Source: Gemmatimonadaceae bacterium (GTDB lineage: Bacteria > Gemmatimonadota > Gemmatimonadetes > Gemmatimonadales > Gemmatimonadaceae). From it: a stretch of DNA of 44,319 nucleotides. Both the position numbers and the translations under genes were made by a program. Position 1 is the stretch's first letter; the number at the start of each line of letters is the position of its first letter. A model generated the notes under the pieces. It ran no database searches and had not been told where the DNA came from. It saw only the letters and a list, made by a program, of their open reading frames with translations. The stretch covers positions 1-44,319 of the forward strand of contig JAICNG010000024.1 of NCBI GenBank assembly GCA_025931335.1, given 5' to 3'. Of the stretch, positions 26,423 through 35,703 are shown in pieces.

Positions 26423-28255
26423 ATGGAATTTCTTTCACCGGTCTGGCTCGCAGCCGCCGCGGCCATCGCGGTGCCGCTCCTGCTCCACCTCATGCGGCGG
26501 CGGATCGGGACCCGCATCGACTTCCCGGCGGTGCGCTATCTCGCGCGGGCCGAGCGCGAGCACAGCCGCAAGCTGCGCATGCGCAACCTGCTCCTCATGC
26601 TGTTGCGCGTCGCCGCCGTGCTCATCCTCACCGCCGCGGCCGCCCGACCGATCGCGCGACTCGCTGGCGGCGGCCACGCTCCCACGACGGTGGCGATCGT
26701 CCTCGACAACTCGCTCAGCTCGTCCGCGATCCAGAATGGAACGCCGGTCCTCGATGGGCTGCGTGCGCGCGCCCGTGAGGTCGTGTCGCGCGCCAGTGGG
26801 GATGATCGCCTCTTTCTCGTCACCGCCGACGGCGTGTCTCGCGGCGGATCTCGGGGCGCAGTGCTCGACGCGATCGATCACGTCGCACCGCTCGCCGGTG
26901 CCGGTGACCTCGAGCGCGCCATCGCGCGTGCGGCCGCGCTCGCGCGCGAAGGACCCGCGTCCGCCCGCTGGATGCGTGAGCGGGAAGTCGTGGTCATCAC
27001 CGATGGGCAGGCATCGGCGTGGCGTCGCCCGGTGTCGGTTGGCGACGTCCGCGTGATCTTCCACCGCGCGCCCGGCGCGCCGCCCCCGAACATGGCGGTG
27101 TCTCGCGCCGATGCCCAGCCGACGCGATGGACTCCCCGCGGCGCCGTCGTCGCTCGCTTCCGCGCGCCCGACACCGCGACGTATCGATTCACCCTCGAGG
27201 GGCGCACGCTCGCGCGGGGCACGGCCGCGCGCGATGAGGAGGTGATCGTGCGCGTCGCGCCGCCGGAACAGGGTTGGAGTGCCGGCACGGTGGAGCTCGA
27301 GCCTGACGAGCTGCGCGGCGACGACGTACGCCATTTCGCGGCCTGGATCGGTCCCGCACCCGGCATCGCCGTGCATCGCGAGATCGCGACGTTCGCCCAG
27401 AGCGCCGTCGACGCCTTGCGGCAGACGGAGCGGGTCGTGGCGGGGAGCGACGTCGGCATCGCGCCCGCCGATGTCGCCGTCCGGCTCCCGGCGCTGTTGT
27501 TCGCGCCCGATGATCCCGTTCGCGCCGGCGCCGCCAATCGCGTGCTCGAACGCCTCGGCGTCCCATGGCGACTCGGTGATCTGCGTCAGGGGGAGATCGC
27601 GGCGCGCGGAACCGCCGAAGGCGTGCGCCCGCTCGATGGCGTCATGATCGCGCGGCGGCATTCGCTGCGACTGGTCGGCGGAGGTGTCGCCGACACGATC
27701 GCGATGGCGGGGTCCGAGCCGTGGATCGTGGCCGGCCCAGGGTACGTGCTCGTCGCCTCGCCCCTCACCCCCGATGCCACATCGCTGCCGGTGCGCGCGG
27801 CGTTCATCCCGTGGCTCACCGACGTCGTGACGCAGCGCCTGTTCGGCGATGCGGGACAGGTGGTTCATGCCACGCCCGGCGCGCCGGTCGCGCGTCCGGC
27901 CGGCGCCGACGTTCTGGAGCTGCAGGGAGGCCGGCGCATCACGCTCACCACCGACACCATCGTCGCACCCGACCGCGCCGGCGTCGCGTTCTTTCTCCGC
28001 GGCACACGGCGAGTGGGGGCGCTCGTCGTGAACCCCGAGCCTGACGAGTCGGATCTCGTCCGCCTCGACGCGCCGGCGCTCACGTCCCGCGTGCGCGCTC
28101 GGGAGGTCGTGGTCCCGGACAGTGCCCAGTGGGGCAACGCGCTCTTCTCGTCATCGCCCCGTCGCTCGCTGCTCGTCCCTGTGCTGATCCTGGCGCTCGC
28201 CGTGTTGCTGCTGGAATCGGCCGTGGCGGGTGCCGGTCAACGGAGGACGGCCTAG
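26423..28255 (+). CDS. BatA-like membrane protein with VWA-like domain
   Basis: 610 residues. The N-terminus MEFLSPVWLAAAAAIAVPLL with LHLMRRR is the aerotolerance BatA N-terminal domain, followed by a second membrane segment (LLLMLLRVAAVLILTAAAAR). A VWA-like domain follows with VAIVLDNSLSSS carrying a DxSxS site near residues 95-99. The middle is a long beta-rich periplasmic part, and the protein ends in a third membrane segment (SLLVPVLILALAVLLLESAV). It begins directly after the DUF58 stop codon, so the pair is coupled. Role in envelope stress or complex assembly is assumed from the family. Confidence 0.85.
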   Translation: MEFLSPVWLAAAAAIAVPLLLHLMRRRIGTRIDFPAVRYLARAEREHSRKLRMRNLLLMLLRVAAVLILTAAAARPIARLAGGGHAPTTVAIVLDNSLSSSAIQNGTPVLDGLRARAREVVSRASGDDRLFLVTADGVSRGGSRGAVLDAIDHVAPLAGAGDLERAIARAAALAREGPASARWMREREVVVITDGQASAWRRPVSVGDVRVIFHRAPGAPPPNMAVSRADAQPTRWTPRGAVVARFRAPDTATYRFTLEGRTLARGTAARDEEVIVRVAPPEQGWSAGTVELEPDELRGDDVRHFAAWIGPAPGIAVHREIATFAQSAVDALRQTERVVAGSDVGIAPADVAVRLPALLFAPDDPVRAGAANRVLERLGVPWRLGDLRQGEIAARGTAEGVRPLDGVMIARRHSLRLVGGGVADTIAMAGSEPWIVAGPGYVLVASPLTPDATSLPVRAAFIPWLTDVVTQRLFGDAGQVVHATPGAPVARPAGADVLELQGGRRITLTTDTIVAPDRAGVAFFLRGTRRVGALVVNPEPDESDLVRLDAPALTSRVRAREVVVPDSAQWGNALFSSSPRRSLLVPVLILALAVLLLESAVAGAGQRRTA

Positions 28256-28256
28256 C

Positions 28257-31200
28257 GTGGCGCTGCCGCGCATCCTCGACGCGCTCGAATCGCTTCCGGC
28301 GTACGCACGCGTCACCAACACCTTCCCCACGCCGGGGCAGCGCCTCACGATCGCCGGTCTGCCCGGCTCGAGCGATGCCGCGCTCGCCGCCGCGCTCGCG
28401 CGTCGTGCGGGCGAGCGGCGGTTCTTCGTCATCGTTGCCGAGACCCTCCCCGATGCGGAGCGCTGGCTCGCGGACCTCGCGTCGCTCGTCGAGGACGCCG
28501 ATGGCGTGGCGCTGTATCCACCGCGCGAAGGATTCGGTGAGGTCGAGCCGCATCTGGAGGTCGCGGGCGAACGCGTGGAGACGCTCGAGCGAGTCGCGCG
28601 CGGCCAGGTGCGGCTGCTCGTCACCACCGCTCGCGCGGTGCTCGAGCGCACTCGCCTTCCGGGGGCGCTCAGGCAGGGGCGCCTGGAGATTCGCCACGGG
28701 GAGCAGCGTCGGCTCGAATCGCTGACATCCCACCTCGAGCGCATTGGCTTCGAGCGCGTCCCTCTCGTCGACGACGTCGCCCAGTTCTCCGTGCGTGGCG
28801 GCATCGTCGACATCTATGGATTCGGGATGGCCAGCCCGGTGCGACTGGAGTTCTGGGGCGACGAGATCACCTCGCTGCGCCAGTTCGACATCCTGACGCA
28901 GCGCTCCACGCGCGATGTCGAGCACGCCGTCGTCCTCCCGGTGGACACGCCGGTTTCCGACGACGAAGCCGAGGACGCCGTACCCCGTGGCTCGCTCACC
29001 GAGCTGCTGACCCCCGACTCGGTAATCGTCCTCCCGGGCGGAACGCATCTCGAGCCGGAGATGCGGCGCACGTGGGAAGAAGCCAGGCACCATATCGAGC
29101 TCGCACGGCGTCGCGGTGAAGACGCTCCGCCGCGCGAGGAGCTCTTTCGCCCCCCGGAAGAAGCACTGCGCGCCATGGCGCAGTTCTCGACCCTCGCGCT
29201 CCGGGAACGCGACGACGACACGCAATCGCCGGCCGACCTCAGCTTTCCCCTGCGTCGCCCGGAGGCGGTCGACCGCGACATCAAGCGGCTTCGCGCCATC
29301 CTCACCGACGGCATGCCCACGCTGATCCTGTGCGACAACGTCGGCCAGGCCGAGCGGCTCGATGAGCTGTTAGGCGAAGGGGGGCGGCGACCGGTCAGCG
29401 CCAACCTGGCCGTGGCGGTGCTCGGCGGCGGCTTCGTGATCCCCGCGGACCGGCCGCAGTCAGCGAGCGGACTCGGGCTCAGAATCCTTACCGACCACGA
29501 GATCTTCCGCCGCGAGCGGCGGCTGCGGCGCGCGCGGCGTTATGCGAGCGGTGCCCCGCTCGAGACGATGACCGCCCTCAAGGCGGGCGACTTCGTCGTG
29601 CACCTCGAGCACGGGATCGGCATCTACCGCGGCATCGACACCATCTTCGCCGGACAGAGCACGCTCGAGGTCGCCGTCATCGAGTACGAGGGTGGCGATC
29701 GGCTCAACGTGCCCCTCTACCGCATCGACCAGATCGAGCGCTATCGCTCGTCGACCGACGGCGATGACGCGACACCGCCGCGACTGCACAAGCTCGGCGG
29801 CCGGCGCTGGGCGGCGCAGCGCGACAAGACGCGCGCCGCCCTCGAGGAGATGACGCTCGAGCTGCTCGACCTCTACGCGCGACGGAAGATGGCGACGAAG
29901 ATGCCGGCTCTTCCCGACACCGCGTGGCAGCGTCAGCTCGAGTCGTCCTTCCTCTTCGAGGACACCCCTGATCAGCGCCGCGCGACCGAGGAAGTGAAAG
30001 CCGACATGGAGGCCCCGCGTCCCATGGACCGGCTGCTCGTCGGCGACGTCGGATACGGGAAGACCGAGGTCGCCGTGCGCGCCGCGTTCAAGACCGTCCA
30101 GTCGGGGAAGCAGGTCGCCGTGCTCGTCCCGACCACGATTCTCGCCGAGCAGCATGGGCGCACCTTCAGCGAGCGGCTGGCCGACTTCCCGATGCGCGTG
30201 GAGACGCTCTCGCGCTTTCAAACGCCGAAGGAGCAGACGGTCATACTCGCCGACCTGGCGTCGAAGAAGGTGGACATCGTCATCGGCACCCACCGCCTGC
30301 TCAGCGACGACGTGGGCTTCGGCGACCTCGGCCTCATCGTCGTCGACGAGGAGCACCGGTTCGGGGTGAAGCACAAGGAGAAGCTGAAGCAGCTCCGGCT
30401 GGCGACCGACGTGCTCACCCTCACCGCGACGCCCATCCCGCGCACGCTCCATCTCTCGCTCGCCGGCCTGCGCGACATGACGCTCATTCAAACGCCGCCG
30501 CGCGATCGCTCGCCGGTGCTCACCTTCGTCGAGCCCTGGGACGAGGGGCTCATCGAAGAGGGAATCGCCCGCGAGGTGGATCGCGGGGGGCAGGTGTTCT
30601 TCGTGCACAACCGCATCGAGACGATCGAGGCCATCGCCGATCACGTCCGGCGCCTCGCGCCGCGCGCGCGGATCGCCGTCGGCCATGGGCAGATGCGCGA
30701 GCGCGATCTCGAGGAGGTCATGCGCAAGTTCGTCGGCGGCGAGGTCGACGTGCTCGTGTCGACGATGATCGTCGAATCCGGGTTGGACGTTCCGAACGCG
30801 AACACGATGTTCGTCAATCGCGCCGATCACTTCGGGCTCGCGCAGCTTTACCAGCTCCGCGGTCGCGTCGGCCGCTCGCACCGTCGCGCGTACTGCTACC
30901 TCCTCGTTCCGGACGCCGTCGACGAAGACGCCGAGCGTCGCCTTCAGGTGCTGGAGCATCACACGGAGCTCGGCTCCGGGTACCGCGTGGCGCTCAAGGA
31001 CCTCGAGCTTCGCGGCGCGGGCAACCTCCTCGGGCCGGAGCAGTCGGGGTTCGTGCAGACCGTGGGGTTCGATCTCTACCTTCGCATGCTCGACGAGACG
31101 GTGAAGCGTCTCATGCGCGGCGAGGGTGCGCCGAGGCTCGTGCCGGCCGACGTGTCCATGGACACGCCGACCTATCTCCCCGACGAGTACGTGCCGCTCC

Positions 31201-31637
31201 AGGAGGCGAAGCTCGACGTCTATCGCCGCCTGACGACGTTGTCGGAGCCGGCCGAGGTCGACGCGCTGCGCGATGAGCTGCGCGACCGGTTCGGCCCGCT
31301 GCCGCCCCCGGCGCAGGCATTCCTGGCCGCGGCCAAGCTGCGGATTCTCGGCGGCCGTCTGGGGGTCGAAGGGCTCCTGGTGCGCGGTGAGGAGGCGCGT
31401 ATTACCTTTCGTGAGGATGCGGTGCCGCGCCTCAAAGGGCTCACCGCGGCCTTTCACGACGTGCAGTTCCAGGCGGAAGTGCGGCGCGCGCACCCGCTGT
31501 CGCTGAAGCTCACGCGACAGGGCGGCGCCTCGCTTCTCGATGGGCTCGTCCGCGCCCTCGGAAGTCTCCTCGCGGATCGGGACCGTTCGCGAAGTCCCGA
31601 GGCGTCCCCACATCTCCGGAGTTCGATCCGCCAATGA
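28257..31637 (+). CDS. mfd: Transcription-repair coupling factor
   Basis: Removes RNA polymerase stalled at DNA lesions and recruits UvrA. 1126 residues from the GTG at 28257, chosen because GGAGGA at 28242-28247 is correctly spaced; an ATG at 28230 is possible. Domains in order: UvrB-like N-terminal module, RNA-polymerase-interacting domain starting near LKAGDFVVHLEHGIGIYRG, helicase with Walker A GDVGYGKTEVA and DEEHRFGV box, TATPIPRTLHLSLAGLRDMT, motif VI region QLYQLRGRVGRS, and the C-terminal TRCF domain. It starts one base after the BatA-like stop and overlaps the next gene by four bases (ATGA). Confidence 0.97.
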   Translation: MALPRILDALESLPAYARVTNTFPTPGQRLTIAGLPGSSDAALAAALARRAGERRFFVIVAETLPDAERWLADLASLVEDADGVALYPPREGFGEVEPHLEVAGERVETLERVARGQVRLLVTTARAVLERTRLPGALRQGRLEIRHGEQRRLESLTSHLERIGFERVPLVDDVAQFSVRGGIVDIYGFGMASPVRLEFWGDEITSLRQFDILTQRSTRDVEHAVVLPVDTPVSDDEAEDAVPRGSLTELLTPDSVIVLPGGTHLEPEMRRTWEEARHHIELARRRGEDAPPREELFRPPEEALRAMAQFSTLALRERDDDTQSPADLSFPLRRPEAVDRDIKRLRAILTDGMPTLILCDNVGQAERLDELLGEGGRRPVSANLAVAVLGGGFVIPADRPQSASGLGLRILTDHEIFRRERRLRRARRYASGAPLETMTALKAGDFVVHLEHGIGIYRGIDTIFAGQSTLEVAVIEYEGGDRLNVPLYRIDQIERYRSSTDGDDATPPRLHKLGGRRWAAQRDKTRAALEEMTLELLDLYARRKMATKMPALPDTAWQRQLESSFLFEDTPDQRRATEEVKADMEAPRPMDRLLVGDVGYGKTEVAVRAAFKTVQSGKQVAVLVPTTILAEQHGRTFSERLADFPMRVETLSRFQTPKEQTVILADLASKKVDIVIGTHRLLSDDVGFGDLGLIVVDEEHRFGVKHKEKLKQLRLATDVLTLTATPIPRTLHLSLAGLRDMTLIQTPPRDRSPVLTFVEPWDEGLIEEGIAREVDRGGQVFFVHNRIETIEAIADHVRRLAPRARIAVGHGQMRERDLEEVMRKFVGGEVDVLVSTMIVESGLDVPNANTMFVNRADHFGLAQLYQLRGRVGRSHRRAYCYLLVPDAVDEDAERRLQVLEHHTELGSGYRVALKDLELRGAGNLLGPEQSGFVQTVGFDLYLRMLDETVKRLMRGEGAPRLVPADVSMDTPTYLPDEYVPLQEAKLDVYRRLTTLSEPAEVDALRDELRDRFGPLPPPAQAFLAAAKLRILGGRLGVEGLLVRGEEARITFREDAVPRLKGLTAAFHDVQFQAEVRRAHPLSLKLTRQGGASLLDGLVRALGSLLADRDRSRSPEASPHLRSSIRQ

Positions 31638-33112
31638 ATCGTTCGTTGATCGCTGTCGTCGCGGCCGGGATTACGCTGGCCGCGTGTGAAGGCTTCAAGG
31701 AAGCGCTCACCGCGCATGTCGATGTCGCCGCCCGCGCCGAAGACCAGGAGCTCTCGGTCGAGCGCCTGGCCGAGATGATCGGGAACACGGACTTCCCGAT
31801 CTCCACCGAGTTCGCGCGTACGGTCTCCGGTCTGTGGGTCGACTACCAGCTCCTCGGTCACGCCGCGGCGGCGGGCGACTCGCTCAAGGACACGGCGCGC
31901 CTCGACAAGGTGCTCTGGCCGATGATCGCCGAGGCCCGCGTCAACGCCTTCCACGACCAGATGCTGGCGGCGGCGCCGAAGCACGATTCCACGGCGAACG
32001 AAGCGCGCTACGGTCAGGGCGAGGTCCTGGCGGCGCGGCACATCCTCTTCCGCACCGCGCCGGACATGTCGCCCGCGCAGAAGGATTCGGTGCGACGCCG
32101 CGCCGAGGCGACGCGTGCGCGCGTGACGGCCGCCAACTTCGCGCAGATTGCCAGTCAGACGAACGACGACCCCACCACAAAGCAACAAGGTGGCAACCTC
32201 GGGCTCTTCCCGCGCGGCATGATGGTGAAGGAGTTCGAGCAGGCGCTGCTCGGGCTGCAGCCGGGACAGATCTCCCCGCTCGTCGAGACGCAGTTCGGCT
32301 ACCACATCATCCGGCGCGCGCCGTTCTCCGAGGTGCGCGGTGAGATCGGCCAGGCCATGCAGCGCCGCGCGACGCAGGTGGCGGACAGCACGTTCGTCGC
32401 CAACCTCGAGGCGGGTGCGGACGTCAAGCTCAAGGACGACGCCGCCGCCGTGGCGCGCGCGGTCGTCGCCGATCTCGATGGCCATCGCGAGGACAAGACA
32501 GTGCTCGCTTCGACGAAGATCGGCAACTTCACCGCCGAGAAGTTCGGCCGGTGGGTGCGCATCTTCCCGCAGCGCCAGCAGGTGCAGCAGGTGATCGCGC
32601 AGGCGCCCGACTCCATCGTGCAGCAGTTCGTGAAGAACATGGTGCGGAACGAGCTCATCCTGCACGCGGCGGATAGCGCGAAGGTTCCGATGGACCCGCA
32701 GCAGCTCAGTCAGCTCCGCGGCACCTTCGCGCAGGTCGTCGGCAACGCGTGGACCCAGCTCGGGGTTGCTCCCGCGCAGCTGGTGGACAGCGCGAAGACG
32801 GAGCAGGAGCGTGAGCGGATGGCCGCCGCGCGCATCGAGGGATATCTCGATCGTCTGCTCGCCAACCAGGCGCAGTTCGTCGCTGTTCCGAGCGAGGTTT
32901 CGGAGCTCCTCCGCGATACGTACGACTGGAAGATCGCCGATGCGGGTGTCGAGCGCGCGCTCGAGCGGGCGCGTCGAATTCGCGCGGCGCGGGATTCGAC
33001 GCGTGCGGCGACGCGTCCGCAGTCGCAGGTCCCGATGGGGCCCGAGTCCCAGGGCGGGCAGCCGCCCGCGGGCGGCCAGCAGACGCCGCCACCGCCCACG
33101 CCGAATCCATGA
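31634..33112 (+). CDS. Peptidyl-prolyl isomerase lipoprotein (parvulin/PpiC type)
   Basis: 492 residues with a lipoprotein signal (MNRSLIAVVAAGITLAACEG, lipobox LAAC). A SurA-like N-terminal helical region is followed by one parvulin domain near residues 125-235: AARHILFRTAPDM, QQGGNLGLFPRGMMVKEFEQ, and the closing ETQFGYHIIRR. Helical C-terminal part ending in a Pro/Gln-rich tail. It probably acts in the periplasm, anchored to a membrane, in folding of outer-membrane proteins. The start overlaps the mfd stop (ATGA), and a second isomerase gene follows after 37 bases. Confidence 0.9.
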   Translation: MNRSLIAVVAAGITLAACEGFKEALTAHVDVAARAEDQELSVERLAEMIGNTDFPISTEFARTVSGLWVDYQLLGHAAAAGDSLKDTARLDKVLWPMIAEARVNAFHDQMLAAAPKHDSTANEARYGQGEVLAARHILFRTAPDMSPAQKDSVRRRAEATRARVTAANFAQIASQTNDDPTTKQQGGNLGLFPRGMMVKEFEQALLGLQPGQISPLVETQFGYHIIRRAPFSEVRGEIGQAMQRRATQVADSTFVANLEAGADVKLKDDAAAVARAVVADLDGHREDKTVLASTKIGNFTAEKFGRWVRIFPQRQQVQQVIAQAPDSIVQQFVKNMVRNELILHAADSAKVPMDPQQLSQLRGTFAQVVGNAWTQLGVAPAQLVDSAKTEQERERMAAARIEGYLDRLLANQAQFVAVPSEVSELLRDTYDWKIADAGVERALERARRIRAARDSTRAATRPQSQVPMGPESQGGQPPAGGQQTPPPPTPNP

Positions 33113-33149
33113 CGGAAACTCCGGCGCGCTCGATGGGGTACCACGCTCC

Positions 33150-34472
33150 ATGAAGCGATTCGTTTTCCTCGCGGCGCTCGCCTTGCTGGGCTCGAGCGCC
33201 GCGCGAGCGCAGGAGCCTGAAACGGTCCCGGTCGATCGCGTCGTCGCGGTCGTCGGGAACGAGGTGATTCTCTGGAGCGATGTGCTCGAAGAGATCAACG
33301 TGATGCGCGCGCAGGGCCGCGAGCTGCCGAGCGATTCCGGCGCGCAAATGGGGCTCGCGCGCGACATCATCAACCGCCTGATCGAGACCGAGCTCCTCGT
33401 GCAGCGTGCGCGGCAGGACAGCGTGACGGTCGAGGACTCCGAGATCAGCGCGACGGTGGACCAGCGCATGCGCCAGGTGCGCGGGCAGTTCCAGACGGAG
33501 GCGCAGTTCAACGACCTGTTGCGCCGGTCGGGCTTCGGCTCCACGGAAGAATACCGGCGGTGGCTGATGGACGAGCAGCGGCGGAGCGCGCTCCAGGAGC
33601 GACTGCTTCAGAAGCTTCGCCAGGATGGCAAGCTGCCGCCGGCGCCGGTGAGCGAGGACGAGGTGCAGAAGTTCTTCGACGAGAACAAGGGCCAGGTGCC
33701 GCGGTTGCCGGCGACGGTGACGTTCCGCCAGATCGTGGTCCCGGTGAGACCGTCGGAGACGGCGCGCGAGGCCGCTCGAGTGAAAGCGGAATCGCTGCTC
33801 GTGGAGATTCGCCGCGGCGGCGATTTCGAGCAGATCGCCAAGCGCGAGTCCATGGATCCCGCCTCACGAGAAACCGGCGGCGACCTCGGCTGGCGCCGTC
33901 GCGGCGGCGGAAGCGAGGGGCTCGTGCCGGAGTTCGAGTACGTGATCTTCCGGATGGGACCGGGGCAGGTGAGCCCGGTCTTCGAGACGGCGTTCGGCTT
34001 CCACATCGCCAAGGTCGATCGGGTGCAGCCGGCGGAGGTCAAGGCGCGGCACATCCTCATTCGACCGACGCTCGATTCGGCGGACGTCGCCGCCGCGCGC
34101 GCACGCGCGGACTCCGTCGCCGCCGCATGGCGCGCGGGCACCGCCTTCGACTCGCTGGTCGCGAAGTATCACGATCCGATCGAGGAGCGGAGCATCCCCA
34201 ACCCCTTCCCGCGAACGCAGCTTCCCGAGCCCTATCAGAAAGCGATCGAGGGCCGGCAGGCCAACGAGATCGTCGATCCGTTCGAGATCGATGACGCGGC
34301 GCGTGAGGTGCCGAAATTCGTGGTCCTTCAGCTCACGAGTGTCGAGCCGGAGCGGGAGCCCTCGCTGGCGGAGTTTCGCCAGCAGATCCGCGAGCAGCTC
34401 GCGCAGCAGAAGGCGGTCCGGCGGTTGTTCGACAGTCTCCGCGAGGGCACGTTCGTCTCCATTCGCATCTAG
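33150..34472 (+). CDS. surA: SurA-like periplasmic chaperone with two parvulin domains
   Basis: 440 residues from the ATG at 33150 (signal peptide MKRFVFLAALALLGSSAARA, then QE). The N-terminal VDRVVAVVGNEVILWSDVLE is the hallmark of SurA, followed by a helical segment. The first parvulin domain spans about residues 185-290 (TVTFRQIVVPVRPSE to AFGFHIAKVDR). The second begins at VKARHILIRPTLDS and runs to FVVLQLTSVEPE. A C-terminal helix packs back in the known fold. It helps outer-membrane proteins fold. The open frame upstream is a shadow of the preceding gene. Confidence 0.92.
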   Translation: MKRFVFLAALALLGSSAARAQEPETVPVDRVVAVVGNEVILWSDVLEEINVMRAQGRELPSDSGAQMGLARDIINRLIETELLVQRARQDSVTVEDSEISATVDQRMRQVRGQFQTEAQFNDLLRRSGFGSTEEYRRWLMDEQRRSALQERLLQKLRQDGKLPPAPVSEDEVQKFFDENKGQVPRLPATVTFRQIVVPVRPSETAREAARVKAESLLVEIRRGGDFEQIAKRESMDPASRETGGDLGWRRRGGGSEGLVPEFEYVIFRMGPGQVSPVFETAFGFHIAKVDRVQPAEVKARHILIRPTLDSADVAAARARADSVAAAWRAGTAFDSLVAKYHDPIEERSIPNPFPRTQLPEPYQKAIEGRQANEIVDPFEIDDAAREVPKFVVLQLTSVEPEREPSLAEFRQQIREQLAQQKAVRRLFDSLREGTFVSIRI

Positions 34473-34473
34473 C

Positions 34474-34734
34474 GTGCGCGTCGACCTCGCGCTCAAGCGT
34501 CTCCTCCTCGTGAAGAGCCGCAGCGAGGGGAAGGAAGCGTGCGATGTCGGCGCGGTGCAGGTGAACGGAAAGCCGGCGAAGGCATCGCAGGAGGTCCACG
34601 TCGGCGACCGCATTCGCGTGGATTACGCGCATCGCACCCTCGAGGTGGAGCTCACCGGCGACATCGGCAAGAGCGTGAGCCGCGCCGACGCGAAGACGCT
34701 CTACCGCGTCCTTCGGGACGAGAAGAGCTCGTGA
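34474..34734 (+). CDS. Small S4-domain RNA-binding protein (Hsp15/RqcP-like)
   Basis: 86 residues from the GTG at 34474, one base after the SurA stop. The whole protein is an S4 domain: VRVDLALKRLLLVKSRSEGK, then GAVQVNGKPAKASQEVHVGD, then RIRV. Hsp15 and RqcP proteins bind the 50S subunit with stalled nascent chains; which type this is cannot be settled from sequence. The stop overlaps the pdxA start (GTGA). Confidence 0.85.
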   Translation: MRVDLALKRLLLVKSRSEGKEACDVGAVQVNGKPAKASQEVHVGDRIRVDYAHRTLEVELTGDIGKSVSRADAKTLYRVLRDEKSS

Positions 34735-35630
34735 GGCGCCCGCGCCTGGCGATCACGCTGGGCGATCCGCGCGGCATCGGCGCCGAGGTGGTCGCCAAAG
34801 CCCTCGTGGACCCCGAAGTCCAGGACGCGTGCGAGGCCGTCATCGTTGGCTCGTCGGGCACGGGGCTCGACGTCGCCGAGTCGGTCGGTGAGTGGAATCC
34901 CGCGGGCGGCGAGACGTTGGCGGGACGTCTCGCTGGCCGGGCGATCGAGCGGGCGGTGTCGCTGGCGCTCGACCACGCCGTGGACGGCATCGTGACGGCC
35001 CCGATCGACAAGCACGCCCTGCTCGTCGGCGGCTATGCGGACCCTGGCCACACCGAGATGCTCGCCCGCCTGACGAGCACCCGCACGGCGATGATGCTCG
35101 CGTCGGACCGGTTGCGGGTGGTGCTGGCGACCACGCATCTCCCACTCCGCGATGTTCCGCGCATGCTCTCGCGTGAGGTGATTCTCGATGCCGCGCGCCT
35201 GACGAGCGACGGGCTGCGGCGCTGGTTCGGCATCGCGGCACCTCGCATTGCGCTCTGTGCCCTCAACCCGCACGCGGGCGATCGCGGCCGGTTCGGGGAT
35301 GAGGATGATACCCTGCTCGCGCCGGCGGCTCGTGAGGCGGGCCTTCAGGGGCCCTTTCCCGCCGACACCGTCTTCGTCCGCGCGATGCGCGGGGAATTCG
35401 ACGCGGTGATCGCGCCCTACCACGATGTCGGCATGACGGCGATCAAGGTCGCGTCGTTCGGGGAGGCGGTGAACGTCACGCTCGGCCTTCCGTTTCCGCG
35501 CACCTCGCCGGATCACGGGACGGCGATGGACATCGCCGGGAAGGGGATTGCGGACGCGTCGAGCATGGTGAGGGCGATCGCGTTCTGTGCGCGGCTCGCA
35601 GGGATCGAGCAAATGGGGAATGAGGGGTGA
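34731..35630 (+). CDS. pdxA: 4-hydroxythreonine-4-phosphate dehydrogenase family protein
   Basis: Step of de novo pyridoxal phosphate synthesis. 299 residues from the GTG at 34731, about 30 shorter than typical PdxA because the segment after LAITLGDPRGIGAEVVAKAL is reduced. All three metal-binding His are kept: DPGHTEMLAR, LNPHAGDRG and APYHDVGM. NAD/substrate parts TTHLPLRDVPRML and VNVTLGLPFPRTSPDHGTAM are intact. The last residues (MGNEG) and the stop are inside a hairpin repeat arm. PdxA2-like relatives acting on other substrates are an alternative. Confidence 0.9.
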   Translation: MRRPRLAITLGDPRGIGAEVVAKALVDPEVQDACEAVIVGSSGTGLDVAESVGEWNPAGGETLAGRLAGRAIERAVSLALDHAVDGIVTAPIDKHALLVGGYADPGHTEMLARLTSTRTAMMLASDRLRVVLATTHLPLRDVPRMLSREVILDAARLTSDGLRRWFGIAAPRIALCALNPHAGDRGRFGDEDDTLLAPAAREAGLQGPFPADTVFVRAMRGEFDAVIAPYHDVGMTAIKVASFGEAVNVTLGLPFPRTSPDHGTAMDIAGKGIADASSMVRAIAFCARLAGIEQMGNEG

Positions 35631-35700
35631 GGAGTGAGGAATGTGATCAGCTAGTCACACCAAATCGAATTCCTCACTCCTCAGTCTTCGTTCCTCATTC
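35611..35700. repeat. 7-base-word hairpin repeat (GAGGAAT class), convergent ends
   Basis: The left arm 35611-35650 (GGGGAATGAGGGGTGAGGAG and on) and the right arm 35663-35700 (TTCCTCACTCCTCAGTC and on) pair over about 35 bases. It contains the pdxA stop codon at 35628-35630 and ends three bases before the stop of the convergent CorC-type gene, so it could end transcription of both. Same word class as 5384-5479. Confidence 0.9.
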
Positions 35701-35703
35701 GAC

